A DNA stretch of 64,000 bases, taken from NCBI GenBank assembly GCA_041402005.1, contig JAWKTB010000002.1, positions 310,001 to 374,000 of the forward strand. Reading direction: 5' to 3'. The position numbers were made by a program, and so were the translations under genes. This stretch comes from JAJRXR01 sp041402005 (lineage in GTDB: Bacteria > Planctomycetota > Phycisphaerae > Phycisphaerales > UBA1924). The notes under the pieces were generated by a model. The model had not been told where the DNA came from. It was given only the letters and a program-made list of their open reading frames with translations, and did no database searches. How positions within the stretch are numbered: the first letter of the stretch is position 1; each line of letters opens with the position of its first letter. Below are positions 27,045 to 36,067 of this stretch, piece by piece.

Positions 27045-27128
27045 GGGCGGGAAGCCTCCTGACAGACTCGACGATGGACCGTAGGGGTGGGGGACGGATC
27101 CTTGGCGCGCCTTCTCGGACGCGCCGGA

Positions 27129-28139
27129 TCATGCATCGGCCGCCCGGGTCAGCCGCTCAAGGACGGCCGCCCAGATCGCCCGCGCTTCGGGCGTTTCTCC
27201 CCCCGAGGGCGGTCGCTGGACCGCGATCATGGGGGGCTTCCCCGCGTCCGCCTCGCGAAGGGCGGCGTACAGCCTCGCCGCGTACCCGCCCGGGTCCGAG
27301 GGCATCTCGATCGTCCGCACCCCCCGCCCTCCGAGCCCGGACCCCTCGATCACCAGCGCGATCACGCCCCCGCCAAGCCCCCGGACCATCCGGTCAAGCT
27401 CGTCCCGCGTCGAGATGAGACGCACCGGGGCGGAGGGTGCGTAGTGGGGGCCCAGAAGCCCCGGCGAACGAGCCGGGGCGTCGCCGCCCCGGGAGTGAGC
27501 CTCGACGACCACCTCGCGCCCTAGAGCCGCCTGGATCCGCTCCGCCCCGATCACGCCCAGGCGTAGCACCCGCGCCGGCGTCGTCGTCAGGTCCAGCACC
27601 GTCGATTCGATCCCCGCGCGGCACGCCCCGCCGTCGAGCGTGAGCACGTCCGACGCCTCGAACGCCTCGCGCACGTGGTCCGCCGTCGTGGGCGAGACAC
27701 GCCCGCTCGGGTTGGCGCTGGGACCGACCAGGGGCGTCCCGCACGCGCTGATCAGCGCGAGCGTCAGCGGATGATCCGGGCAGCGCACGCCGACGGTCGC
27801 CCCGCCCCCCGTCACGACGCTCGGCACGCGCTCGCCCTTCTCCAGCACCAAGGTCAGTGGCCCGGGCCAGAAGACGTCCGCCAGGCGCTGCGCCTCGTCC
27901 GTCCATTCGCGCACGACCCGCCCCGCCATCTCCGCCCCGTCCACATGCACGATGAGCGGGTTGCCCGCCGGGCGTCCCTTGAGCTCGAACACGCGCCGCA
28001 CCGCGTCCTCGTTGAACGCGTCGGCGCCGAGGCCGTACACCGTCTCGGTCGGGAACGCCACGAGCCCGCCCGCGCGGATCCGCTCGGCGCAGCGCTCGAT
28101 CCGCTCCGGGTCGGCGACTGGCGTGTCCTCGCCACCCAT
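27129..28139 (-). CDS. sua5: L-threonylcarbamoyladenylate synthase (Sua5 type)
   Basis: Makes threonylcarbamoyl-AMP for the t6A37 modification of ANN-decoding tRNAs. About 336 residues, so it is the long Sua5 form with YrdC domain (FPTETVYGLGADAF, KGRPAGNPLIVHV, VGVRCPDHPLTLAL, VGPSANPSGRVSPT) plus the C-terminal Sua5 domain (SPGLLGPHYAPSAPVRL). ATG 28139 is preferred; a GTG directly before it is possible. The start overlaps the stop of the upstream TolC gene (TGATG), so the two are coupled although functionally unrelated. Confidence 0.93.
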   Translation of the reverse strand: MGGEDTPVADPERIERCAERIRAGGLVAFPTETVYGLGADAFNEDAVRRVFELKGRPAGNPLIVHVDGAEMAGRVVREWTDEAQRLADVFWPGPLTLVLEKGERVPSVVTGGGATVGVRCPDHPLTLALISACGTPLVGPSANPSGRVSPTTADHVREAFEASDVLTLDGGACRAGIESTVLDLTTTPARVLRLGVIGAERIQAALGREVVVEAHSRGGDAPARSPGLLGPHYAPSAPVRLISTRDELDRMVRGLGGGVIALVIEGSGLGGRGVRTIEMPSDPGGYAARLYAALREADAGKPPMIAVQRPPSGGETPEARAIWAAVLERLTRAADA

Positions 28140-30040
28140 CACGGCGCCCCGTCGGCGGCCCCGTCGATCTCCTGACCCGCGTCGCCCGCCCCCTGCTCGT
28201 CGCCCGTCCCGTCGACGCGGTAGTCGAGCGCCCGGTCCCCCTCGAGCACCTGGTTCGCGTCCGGCACGACGAAGTCGATCCGCGACCGCTCCAGTGCCGT
28301 CCCCATCGCGGCGTACAGCCTCGCCAGCGACGTGTTGTACGCGACCAGCGCCGCGACCTCGGCGACCTCCGCCTCGGCGAGCGACTCCTGCTGGTTCAGC
28401 TCCACGTTCAGCCGCTCGACCGTGTACCCCCGGTCGGTGAGCTGCTTCTCGACGCCGAGCGTCCGCAGCGCCTCGCCCTGGGCGATCCGCGTCAGGCGGG
28501 CCTGGACGATGAGCTTGTAGTCGCGCACCACGGCGTCCAACTCGTCCTTGACGTCGAGCACGACGTCCTGCACCGCCTTGCGGTACCCCGTGATCGCTCG
28601 CAGGCGCTCGAGCCTCGCCTTGCGGTACCCCGCCTCGCCCAGGCGGTTCCCGATCGGCTGCTCGAACAGCACGCCCAGCAGGAACTCGTCCAGGAACTCG
28701 TTGTCGCCGAGGTTCCCGTACGCCCGGTCCATCGACGAATCGAACCCGATCATTGTGACCTCCGCCTGGAGGTCGAGACGGGGGAGCCTCGCGTTGCGGG
28801 CGACCACCTCGCGGATCGAGCTGTCGTCGATCGACAGGATCGCCTGGTCGATCTCGGGCCGTGAGTCGATCGCCGTCGTGATCGCGTCCACCAGGCTGAA
28901 CTCGATCGGCTCGTCCACCGCGTGATCGACCGGGACGAGCATGATCTCGGAGCCCACCGGCAGGTCCGGGTCGTTGATGAGCGCCTTCAGGCGGTCGGAC
29001 GCCCGGCGGAGGCGCGTCTGGGCGATCAGGATCTGGCCCTTTCGCCTCTCGACGCGAGCCGCGGCGTCCGCGACCTGCGCCTGCCTCGCGTCCTGGATCC
29101 GGCGGACCTTGATGTCATCGCGCACCTCGACGCCCCGGTCGAGCAGACGCTGGCGGATCGCCAGCTCGTTGTACGCGAGCAGCAGGTCCCAGTACGCGCT
29201 CTCGACCGACGTCACCGTCGCCAGGAGCTGGCTCTTGAGCGTCGCAATGTCCGCGCGCTCCGCGTTCTGCGCCAGGCGAACCTGCGCGAGCGCCGTCCCC
29301 GCGCCCGCCCCCCGCAAGAGGGGCTGGGTCACGCCGACCGTGAGGTCCACGCTCTGCGCCGGGTTGGGCGTCGGCGACACGCCGAAGAACGACGTTCGCA
29401 CGTCCGTGTACAGCAGATCCTGGCGGACCTCGACGCTCCCGCCGGTGATCAGGTTCTTGCGCACGCCCGTGGACGAGGTGAGTGACTGGGACGAGTTGGT
29501 GACGGACCCCATCATCCCGCCGAACCCGCTGCCCGCCTGGGGTCGGTCCGTGTCCGTCCAGTAGTTCTCGCTGAAGAGAACCCAGTCGAACGCCGCCTGG
29601 GCGGCGACCACGTCCGCCTCGCGCACCGCCGGCCCGAAGCGGGCGAGCTGCACGTCGAGGTTCCGCTGCACCGCCGAGCGCACGCACCGCTCCAGGCTCA
29701 CGCCCACCACCCGCTGCGGGCGCCCGTACAGGTCCTCGCTGAGCAGGCTCTCGATCGGGTCGTGCCCCGCTTCGGCGCCCTGCCCGAGCCGCTCGAGGTA
29801 CGACCTGGGCGAGTACTCCTTCTCGATCAGGTCGAGGTGCTCGGGGCGGATCTCGAGCTGGTCCACCCCCGCGTCGCGCGACGTCTGGCGTCGATCGCGG
29901 TACCCCTCCGCCTCGCGCACCTCGCGCCGGACCGAGTCCACGACCGAGCGACGCAGCTCCTGCTCGGAGCGTCGCTCGATGGGGGATCGGCACCCGCCGA
30001 CGGCGAGCACGACCCCGAGAAGGGCGATGGCACGACCCAT
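28139..30040 (-). CDS. TolC-family outer-membrane efflux lipoprotein
   Basis: About 633 residues. ATG 30040 starts a lipoprotein signal (ALLGVVLAVGGC, lipobox Cys about residue 17), so the upstream in-frame ATG is rejected. Two long alpha-helical halves typical of TolC follow: first RNLDVQLARFGPAVREADVVAAQAA, TQPLLRGAGAGTALAQVRLA; second RPEIDQAILSIDDSSIREVV, FEQPIGNRLGEAGYRKARLE. A trimeric channel for export across the outer membrane is expected. No inner-membrane pump or adaptor gene sits beside it, so its partner is encoded elsewhere. The length is greater than usual because of N- and C-terminal extensions. Confidence 0.88.
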   Translation of the reverse strand: MGRAIALLGVVLAVGGCRSPIERRSEQELRRSVVDSVRREVREAEGYRDRRQTSRDAGVDQLEIRPEHLDLIEKEYSPRSYLERLGQGAEAGHDPIESLLSEDLYGRPQRVVGVSLERCVRSAVQRNLDVQLARFGPAVREADVVAAQAAFDWVLFSENYWTDTDRPQAGSGFGGMMGSVTNSSQSLTSSTGVRKNLITGGSVEVRQDLLYTDVRTSFFGVSPTPNPAQSVDLTVGVTQPLLRGAGAGTALAQVRLAQNAERADIATLKSQLLATVTSVESAYWDLLLAYNELAIRQRLLDRGVEVRDDIKVRRIQDARQAQVADAAARVERRKGQILIAQTRLRRASDRLKALINDPDLPVGSEIMLVPVDHAVDEPIEFSLVDAITTAIDSRPEIDQAILSIDDSSIREVVARNARLPRLDLQAEVTMIGFDSSMDRAYGNLGDNEFLDEFLLGVLFEQPIGNRLGEAGYRKARLERLRAITGYRKAVQDVVLDVKDELDAVVRDYKLIVQARLTRIAQGEALRTLGVEKQLTDRGYTVERLNVELNQQESLAEAEVAEVAALVAYNTSLARLYAAMGTALERSRIDFVVPDANQVLEGDRALDYRVDGTGDEQGAGDAGQEIDGAADGAP

Positions 30041-30196
30041 GGCGCTCAAGCGGACGCCCAGGGGTGACGAATGACTTGGGGGAATCATCGGGAGAAGTTA
30101 GAATCGCCCGGGGAGCCGGTCAAAGCCGGGGCCCGGGCGAAGTGCACAACCGCCCGCCCCGCCGCCCTGGCCAGCCCGGGGCGGTACACTGCCCGT

Positions 30197-30218
30197 GGCG
30201 TGGGAAAGTGCCCACGCC
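30197..30218 (+). repeat. Perfect 8-bp-stem palindrome before the 30269 gene
   Basis: GGCGTGGG, six-base loop, CCCACGCC. It lies in the 228-bp region between divergent genes, 51 bases before the chosen start. It may be an operator or 5'-UTR hairpin, or another short interspersed palindrome. Confidence 0.5.
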
Positions 30219-30268
30219 AGGCCGGGCATGGAGCCCCGCCCACGATGCCCGTTCAAGGAGGATTTGCC

Positions 30269-31797
30269 GTGCGTCGCGCCCCTCTCGCGTCCGTCCGAGC
30301 TGCCGTCGCCTCCCTGGCGCTCGCCGCCCCAATCCTCTCCGCCCAGGCCCAGATCCAGGACGTCGCCCCCCGCTGGGTCGTCGTGACCCAGAAGGACGCC
30401 CCGGCCCGGTGCGACGATTTCGACCGCTTCTACAAGGTCGCCACCTTCCAGCCTGGCCAGATCCTCCGCCTCGACGGCGAGAGTGAGGAGTGGGCCCGGA
30501 TCGTCTACCCCGCCACCCTGCACGCCCTCGTCCCCGCCTCGGACGCCAAGGGCGTCGGTGCGGGCATCATCCAGCTCGCCACCGACTCGCGCCTCCGGGC
30601 CCCCAGCGCCGTGCTCGGCATCGCCGGCTCCTGGCACTCCCTCTACGCCCAGGCCCTCCCTGCAGGGACCCGCCTACAGGTCATGGGCGAGGAGTTGGGC
30701 ACCAACGGCGAGGTGATCGCCTATCGCGTCAAGGCCCCGACGCCCCCCGCGGTCACCGAAGCGCCCCACGCCTTCATCAAGCTCGCCGCCCTGCGTGATG
30801 CGACCCCCGCCGAGATCAACGCCCACACCCAGCCCGACAACCCCGCCAGCGAGAGCGAGGCGGACGTCACGCCGATCGAAGCGACCCCGTCCGCCACCAC
30901 CAAGCCGAGCCCGTCCGGCGGGCAAGGGGTCGAGAAGCCCTCGTACTCGACCGAGCTGCTCGAGCCCATGGTCCGCCCTGGCCAGGAGAAGGTCCAGAAG
31001 AACAACCAGGCGAAGCAGGCGCCAAAGCTCGAGCAGGCAATGCCCTGGACACCCGCGCAGGACGCTGACGATCTCGGGCAGAACAACGATGAAGATTTCG
31101 ACATCGTCGCACCCGTGACGCCGCGTGAGGAGCGGGCGCCCGGCTCGAACGACTCGCCTGAGTCCACGCCCTCGGCGACCCCCGAGCAGGTCGAGAAGCC
31201 CGTGCCCGCGCCCAAGCCGGCGTCGGTCGAGACCCTCGAGGCCTCGCTGGACGCCGCCCGCAAGCTCGACACCGAGTCGTTGGACATCGCCCTCGACGAG
31301 CTGCTCGCCGAGTACAAGCGGACGCTGGCGAGCGAGGAGTCGAAGCGTGACGCCGACGATCGGGTGGTCCGGGGCCTGCGTCGCGCGTCGCGTGGCTGGA
31401 GCTGCGGATCGACACCCGCAACCAGCGCCGCGCGATCGACGAGGCGCTGCGCGAGGCGACCGACCGGGACCGCCAGGTCTCCGAGGGCGTGCGCAAGTGG
31501 CAGGCCGAGCGGTCGTACGTCGTCGTCGGGCGCCTCGCGCCCAGCGCCGTCTACGACGGGCAGCGTCTGCCCCTGATGTACCGCGTCCAGTCCGTGGACC
31601 CGGTGCTCGGCCCGCGCACGATCGCGTACGTCCGCCCCGCGCCGGGCCAGGACTTGGCGCCGAATCTGGGCCAGATCGTCGGCGTCGTCGGACAGAGCGT
31701 TGACGACGAGGCCCTGCGCCTGCGCATCGTCCGCCCGGAGCGGGTGGACGCGCTCAACGCCTCGACCTTCGCCGCCGAGCCCTCGACGACCGAGTGA
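30269..31797 (+). pseudogene. Secreted protein with SH3-like N-terminal region, frameshifted
   Basis: The start is GTG 30269 behind AAGGAGG, followed by a signal peptide ending LSAQAQI. Residues about 30-180 look like an SH3-type beta domain (VTQKDAPARCDDFDRFYKVA), then a long acidic Pro/Glu/Ser-rich linker, then helices. The frame changes between 31350 and 31381: continuing one base back gives ASRVAWLELRIDTRNQRRAI, VRKWQAERSYVVVGRLAPSA and an end at 31797, all in good codon usage, whereas the original frame degrades to Arg/Ser-rich sequence. A single base missing near the GGGG run at about 31374 would explain it. A sequencing error, recent mutation or -1 frameshifting are all possible. Confidence 0.7.
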
Positions 31798-31837
31798 GCT
31801 TCGGGTGAGTCACGGGGCGCGGGCGTACCGTTCGCCC

Positions 31838-33115
31838 GTGCCCGATGAGGTCGATCCCATCTTCGCCTCGGCGTTGTCCGCCGCCGGTTCCGCCGACCGC
31901 GCCGCCGGCGAGGCGTGTGAGCGGGTCGCGGCCCAGCTTCATCGAACGGGGCGTCCGACGACCCGCCCGGAGTTGGTCCTCGCCTTCGCCTCGGGCGCCC
32001 ATGCCGCGATGCTCGGCGCCATCGCCGCCCGCCTGCGGCGCGAGTTCGACCCCCAGCGTCTGCTCGCCGCCCCCGCCCCGTCCGTGCTCGGCGGGCGCGA
32101 GGCGTACGAGTCCCGCCCGGGCCTCTCGCTGCTCGTCGGACACATGCCGGGTGTGCGTACCTACGCGCTCAACCCCGACCAGCTCGCCCACGCCCCCGAG
32201 GACGTGCTGGAGCGAGCGATGGGCGAGGGAGGCGATCGGCGTGCGACGTTCCTGTTCGCAGACCCCAGCTCCGCGCCCCTGGGCGCGATGCTCCCGCGCC
32301 TCGCGCGCCTCCATGCGCGGTCGACCTGGGGCGAGCCTCCCCCGATCGTCGGCGCCGTCACCTCCGCCGGCGAGCGCTCCCGCGGCTCGTTCATCCTCGA
32401 CGACGAGGTCCACGCCTCGGGCGCCGTCGGGCTCACGATCGCGGGCGACGTCCGCGTGGACGTCGTCGCGAGCCAGGGCTGCCGCCCGTTTGGGGAGCCC
32501 ATGCTCATCACCCGCGCTCACAACAACATCATCCAGGAGCTTGGCGGGCGTTCGGCGGTCGAGGCGATCCGCGACGCCGCCTCCGCCCTTTCGCACGAGC
32601 AGCGCGCCCTCCTGCCGGGCGGCCTCTTCCTCGGCCTCGTCGTCGACGAGTACAAGGACCGGTTCGGCAGGGGCGACTTCCTGATCCGGCGCATCCGGGC
32701 GGTGGACGAGAGTTCGGGCGCCGTTGCCGTAGAGGAGCTCGTCAGCGTCGGGCGAACCGTGCAGCTCCACCTGCGGGACGCGCGGACCGCCGACGACGAC
32801 CTGGCGCTCCTCCTCGACGCCCAGAGCATCCACGGGCGCCCGCTCGGGGGACTCTTGTTCTCGTCGGGCGGGCGCGGTCGAGACTTCTTCGGCGACGCCT
32901 CGCACGACCCCGCCCTCGTCCAGCGCGCCTTCCGCCCGGAACTGCCCGCCGAGCGCCAGGCCAAGGGCGGCGAGGAGATCGACCCCGAGACGCCCCTGGT
33001 CCCGCTGGCTGGGCTGATGACGACCGCCGAGATCGCTCCCGCCGGGGGGATGCCCCGGGTGCATACGCACTCCGCCGTGCTCACGCTCTTTCGCAAGCCA
33101 GCGCCCGCCGATTGA
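31838..33115 (+). CDS. FIST-domain signal-transduction protein
   Basis: 425 residues from GTG 31838 with FIST N-terminal (LVLAFASGAHAAMLGAIAARL, FLFADPSSAPLGAMLPRLA) and FIST C-terminal domains (ASQGCRPFGEPMLITRA, LPGGLFLGLVVDEYK, GRPLGGLLFSSGGRGRDFF). FIST domains are thought to sense small ligands, possibly amino acids, and are often linked to chemotaxis or two-component proteins. Here the protein stands alone with no kinase or methyl-accepting partner next to it. The start has no clear ribosome-binding site. Convergent with the DinB-like gene. Confidence 0.85.
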   Translation: MPDEVDPIFASALSAAGSADRAAGEACERVAAQLHRTGRPTTRPELVLAFASGAHAAMLGAIAARLRREFDPQRLLAAPAPSVLGGREAYESRPGLSLLVGHMPGVRTYALNPDQLAHAPEDVLERAMGEGGDRRATFLFADPSSAPLGAMLPRLARLHARSTWGEPPPIVGAVTSAGERSRGSFILDDEVHASGAVGLTIAGDVRVDVVASQGCRPFGEPMLITRAHNNIIQELGGRSAVEAIRDAASALSHEQRALLPGGLFLGLVVDEYKDRFGRGDFLIRRIRAVDESSGAVAVEELVSVGRTVQLHLRDARTADDDLALLLDAQSIHGRPLGGLLFSSGGRGRDFFGDASHDPALVQRAFRPELPAERQAKGGEEIDPETPLVPLAGLMTTAEIAPAGGMPRVHTHSAVLTLFRKPAPAD

Positions 33116-33141
33116 TCGCGTCACGGATCCGTCGTGCCGGG

Positions 33142-33618
33142 CTACTGCGTCCGCTCCGCGCCCGAGCCCTGCTGGCGACGCAGCGCCCGGATTGCGCCCA
33201 GGTGGTTCACGAAGTCGTTGAGCGGACGCACGAGGCGGTGCAGCGTCGGCTCGTCGCCCCACTTGCCGGGGCGGGGTTCGTCGGTCTGCCTGAACCAGTC
33301 CGACGCGTCGTGCTCGAGGATCGCCGCGCGGACCTCCGCGAGCCCGGTCTCGAGTGCCGCGAGGAGTTCGGCGGGCGTCGTCCCGACTTCCCGCGCCGGG
33401 ACGTTCTCCCGCCGGGCCGAGCCGAGCATGAGCAGTTGCCCTCGCTGCAAATCGAGCAAGTGCGCCCCGATCTCGCGGATGCTGTTGCACCCGCCGGCCT
33501 GTGTCGCCTCGAAGACCTCCTGGGGGAGGCGCTCGAGCGCGGCCCGCGCCCGGGCGAGCTGGTTGTCAAGCAGCACCAGCAACGTCGCGGCGATCTGGTC
33601 CGACTCGGGCGCGCCCAT
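33142..33618 (-). CDS. DinB-like four-helix protein
   Basis: 158 residues from ATG 33618. Predicted four-helix bundle with conserved-looking His positions (REIGAHLLDLQRGQL near the middle and LNDFVNHLGAIRALR at the end), as in the DinB/YfiT metal-binding superfamily; a thiol-dependent transferase role is possible but not shown. The ATG shares its first base with the stop of fumarylacetoacetase (TGATG), so translation is coupled. Family assignment rests on overall pattern and is moderate. Confidence 0.6.
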   Translation of the reverse strand: MGAPESDQIAATLLVLLDNQLARARAALERLPQEVFEATQAGGCNSIREIGAHLLDLQRGQLLMLGSARRENVPAREVGTTPAELLAALETGLAEVRAAILEHDASDWFRQTDEPRPGKWGDEPTLHRLVRPLNDFVNHLGAIRALRRQQGSGAERTQ

Positions 33619-34997
33619 CACCCCTCCAACGCCGGCTCGATGATCCCCCGGCACTCCCCGAACCCGATCCGCCGGTATCCCTCGCGCTCGCAGTATCCCT
33701 TGATGATCACCTCGTCGCCGTCGGCGAGGAACTTGCGCTCCTCACCCGTCGGCAGCCTGATGGGCGTCCTTTGAGTCCCCGGCACGACCTTGGGCGGGTT
33801 CGCCCATGGGTCACCATCCCAGGTCAGCTCGAGCAGGCACCCGCGGGCGCCCCGCGTCGGGCCGGAGACCGTCCCGCTCGCCAGCAGATCCCCAGGCTGC
33901 ATCTGGCACCCGTTCGACGCGTGGTGCGTGAGCATCTGCCCGATCGTCCAGTACATGTCCCTGAACGACCCGCGGCTCAGTCGGACGGGGGCCATCCCCT
34001 TGTCGCGCATCTGCTTCGACGACAGGAAGACCTCGAGCGTGATGTCCACGCCGCCGGCCTTGGTGTTCGTCTCGCTCGTGAGGTAGCCCAGGGGCTTGGG
34101 ATCGCCCGCCGCCCGCTCCATCGCGGGGGAACGGAAGGGCGCGAGCGCCTCCATCGTCACGATGTAGGGCGAGACCGTCGTCGCGAAGTTCTTCGCCAAA
34201 AACGGGCCGAGGGGCTGGTACTCCCACTTCTGAATGTCCCGCGCCGACCAGTCGTTGACCAGGCACATCCCCAGGATGTGGTCCTCCGCCTCGCCGATCG
34301 GGATGGGGCGCCCCATCTCGTTGCCCCGCCCGACGACGAAGCCGACCTCAAGCTCGTAGTCCAGCATCTTGCACGGGCCGAACTGGGGATCGCCGTCCGC
34401 GATCGTTGCCCCGGGTAGTAACTGCCCGCGCGGGCGTCGCACCGGCGTGCCGGAGGGCACGATCGTGGACGCCCTGCCGTGGTACGCGATCGGGATGTGC
34501 TTGTAGTTGGGAAGCAACGCGTTGTCGGGCCTGAACATCGAGCCGACGTTCGTAGCGTGGTAGAGCGAGGCGTAGAAGTCGGTGTAGTCAAGGATCATGT
34601 TGAAGAACGGGAGCCCCAGGCCCACCTCGTCGGCGGGCATCACGATCTCGTCGCGATCCGGGTATGTCCGCAACCGTGAATCGTCGCGAGCAAAGAGCTG
34701 CTGGATCTGACGGCGCAGCTTCGGCCAGGTCCCTTCCTGTGCGATCGCGTCGACGCCGAAGAACGCCCAGTCCTCGTCATCGTCCGGGATGAGGTCCGTC
34801 ATCGAGAGCGCGTTCAGGTCGACGACCATGTCGCCGACGCGAGTGACGACGCTCAGCCACGAATCGCCGTCGTCGTCGATCGAGACGCGAGTTCCCAGCG
34901 GCAGGTTCTGAATCGGAAAGTCCGTCTCCGGGTCGTTGGCGGACTCAACCCAGGACTCGAGGCTCGGGTCGTGCGTCTCGTCGATCTCGTAAGGCAT
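33618..34997 (-). CDS. fahA: Fumarylacetoacetase
   Basis: Last step of tyrosine catabolism: hydrolyses fumarylacetoacetate to fumarate and acetoacetate. 459 residues, full length. N-terminal FAH domain (NLPLGTRVSIDDDGDSW), then the catalytic domain with DYTDFYASLYHATNVG, NYKHIPIAYHGRAST, CKMLDYELEVGFVVGRGN, CLVNDWSARDIQKWEYQPLG and LASGTVSGPTRGARGC. The ATG at 34997 follows GGAGCGA. No homogentisate dioxygenase is adjacent; the upstream unknown gene on the same strand is separated by a foldback. Confidence 0.95.
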   Translation of the reverse strand: MPYEIDETHDPSLESWVESANDPETDFPIQNLPLGTRVSIDDDGDSWLSVVTRVGDMVVDLNALSMTDLIPDDDEDWAFFGVDAIAQEGTWPKLRRQIQQLFARDDSRLRTYPDRDEIVMPADEVGLGLPFFNMILDYTDFYASLYHATNVGSMFRPDNALLPNYKHIPIAYHGRASTIVPSGTPVRRPRGQLLPGATIADGDPQFGPCKMLDYELEVGFVVGRGNEMGRPIPIGEAEDHILGMCLVNDWSARDIQKWEYQPLGPFLAKNFATTVSPYIVTMEALAPFRSPAMERAAGDPKPLGYLTSETNTKAGGVDITLEVFLSSKQMRDKGMAPVRLSRGSFRDMYWTIGQMLTHHASNGCQMQPGDLLASGTVSGPTRGARGCLLELTWDGDPWANPPKVVPGTQRTPIRLPTGEERKFLADGDEVIIKGYCEREGYRRIGFGECRGIIEPALEG

Positions 34998-35013
34998 TGC
35001 TCGCTCCGCTCGC

Positions 35014-35090
35014 AGGCATTGGGCACTAGGGATTAGGCATTAGGAAAGACGGGGATCAGACCAATGCCTAATGCCCAATCCCCAATGCCT
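35014..35090. repeat. Solo foldback with CATTAGGCATTGGG-type arms
   Basis: The left arm (35014-35044) is made of AGGCATTGGG and ATTAGGCATTAGG; the right arm (35061-35090) is its imperfect reverse complement. The outer ten bases are perfect. A 16-nt loop separates them. It fills the space between fahA and the unknown gene at 35103. Confidence 0.7.
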
Positions 35091-35102
35091 CCTCTCTCGA
35101 CT

Positions 35103-36050
35103 CTACACCAACCCCAACCTCTCTAAATCCCCCACCGGCTCCTCGAATGAGCACGAGCCGTAGGACAGCGCGAACGCCTCACGCACGCGGCTCAGCCCGA
35201 TCAGGTCCACGCTCAGGTCACGCCACGCGCACGAGTCCTCGCCGAAGGTGAACGCCTCGGCGTCCGTCTCGTCGAGCACGCGGACCGTCGTCTCCTCGTC
35301 GATTCGACGCGTGCGCACGAGGGCGGCGCCCATGAACACGTTGAGAAAGCCGTGCATCACGCCCCTGGGCTCCGGGGCGTCGTAGGTCAGCGGGAACTCC
35401 GCGCGGACCGGATGGTGCAGGCCGGCCGTCGCCTTGAAGGGCACGTCCGAGCGAGCGCACGCGTGGATGAACCGCGCGATTGCCAATGACGGCGGGATCA
35501 TCTCGGGCTTCACGCCCCCGCACCGGATCTTCGCCGCCGAACTGTTCCCCGCCAGCGCCGCGATGAACCCGCGTGGATCGCCCATGACGACGACCTCCTG
35601 CGGGACCTCGAACGCCGGCGAGATGTCCTCGGGGATCTCGTCCAGGGCGTCGTCGATCTCTTGGGGCGCGGCGACGCGCATCTCGATCGCGTCCACGACC
35701 GCCAGCCCCGCCTCCTCCTTGGAGTGTTTCTCGCAGAACAGGTCGATCGCGTCGAGGCAGGCGTTCAACTCGCCGTCGATGATCGCGCTGATCCGCCACG
35801 CCGGGATGTCGTCGGCCATCTCCCGGTACCCGCTGGTCGCGTACGTCCCGGGCATGAGCATCGCCCCCTTCTGGCTCAGCTCCTCCAGGCGCGAGACCGG
35901 GCAGATCAGGCGCCCGAGCATCTCGGCGTGCTCCGACCGCAGGTACCGCGCGTAGTTCTCGACCGTCGGGGACATCTCCAGCTTCGCCGGCGGGAACAGA
36001 CCGGCGTAGTCGATCAGCCCCGCCGTCAGCGTGCGCATCGTCTGTGTCAT
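35103..36050 (-). CDS. Conserved-looking cytoplasmic protein of unknown function
   Basis: 315 residues from ATG 36050 behind GGGGAGA. No signal peptide or membrane helix. Features that look selected: LTAGLIDYAGLFPPAKLEM at the N-terminus, AAKIRCGGVKPEMIPPSLAI, and DVPFKATAGLHHPVRAEFPL, followed by GVMHGFLNVFMGAAL. The alternation of short strands and helices with the KIRCGG and FKATAGLHHP segments suggests an alpha/beta barrel enzyme, but no family is recognised. It precedes fahA on the same strand and follows the hydrolase gene by 17 bases, so it may be part of that transcript. Confidence 0.65.
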   Translation of the reverse strand: MTQTMRTLTAGLIDYAGLFPPAKLEMSPTVENYARYLRSEHAEMLGRLICPVSRLEELSQKGAMLMPGTYATSGYREMADDIPAWRISAIIDGELNACLDAIDLFCEKHSKEEAGLAVVDAIEMRVAAPQEIDDALDEIPEDISPAFEVPQEVVVMGDPRGFIAALAGNSSAAKIRCGGVKPEMIPPSLAIARFIHACARSDVPFKATAGLHHPVRAEFPLTYDAPEPRGVMHGFLNVFMGAALVRTRRIDEETTVRVLDETDAEAFTFGEDSCAWRDLSVDLIGLSRVREAFALSYGSCSFEEPVGDLERLGLV

Positions 36051-36067
36051 TGGTCTCCCCGACGCAG

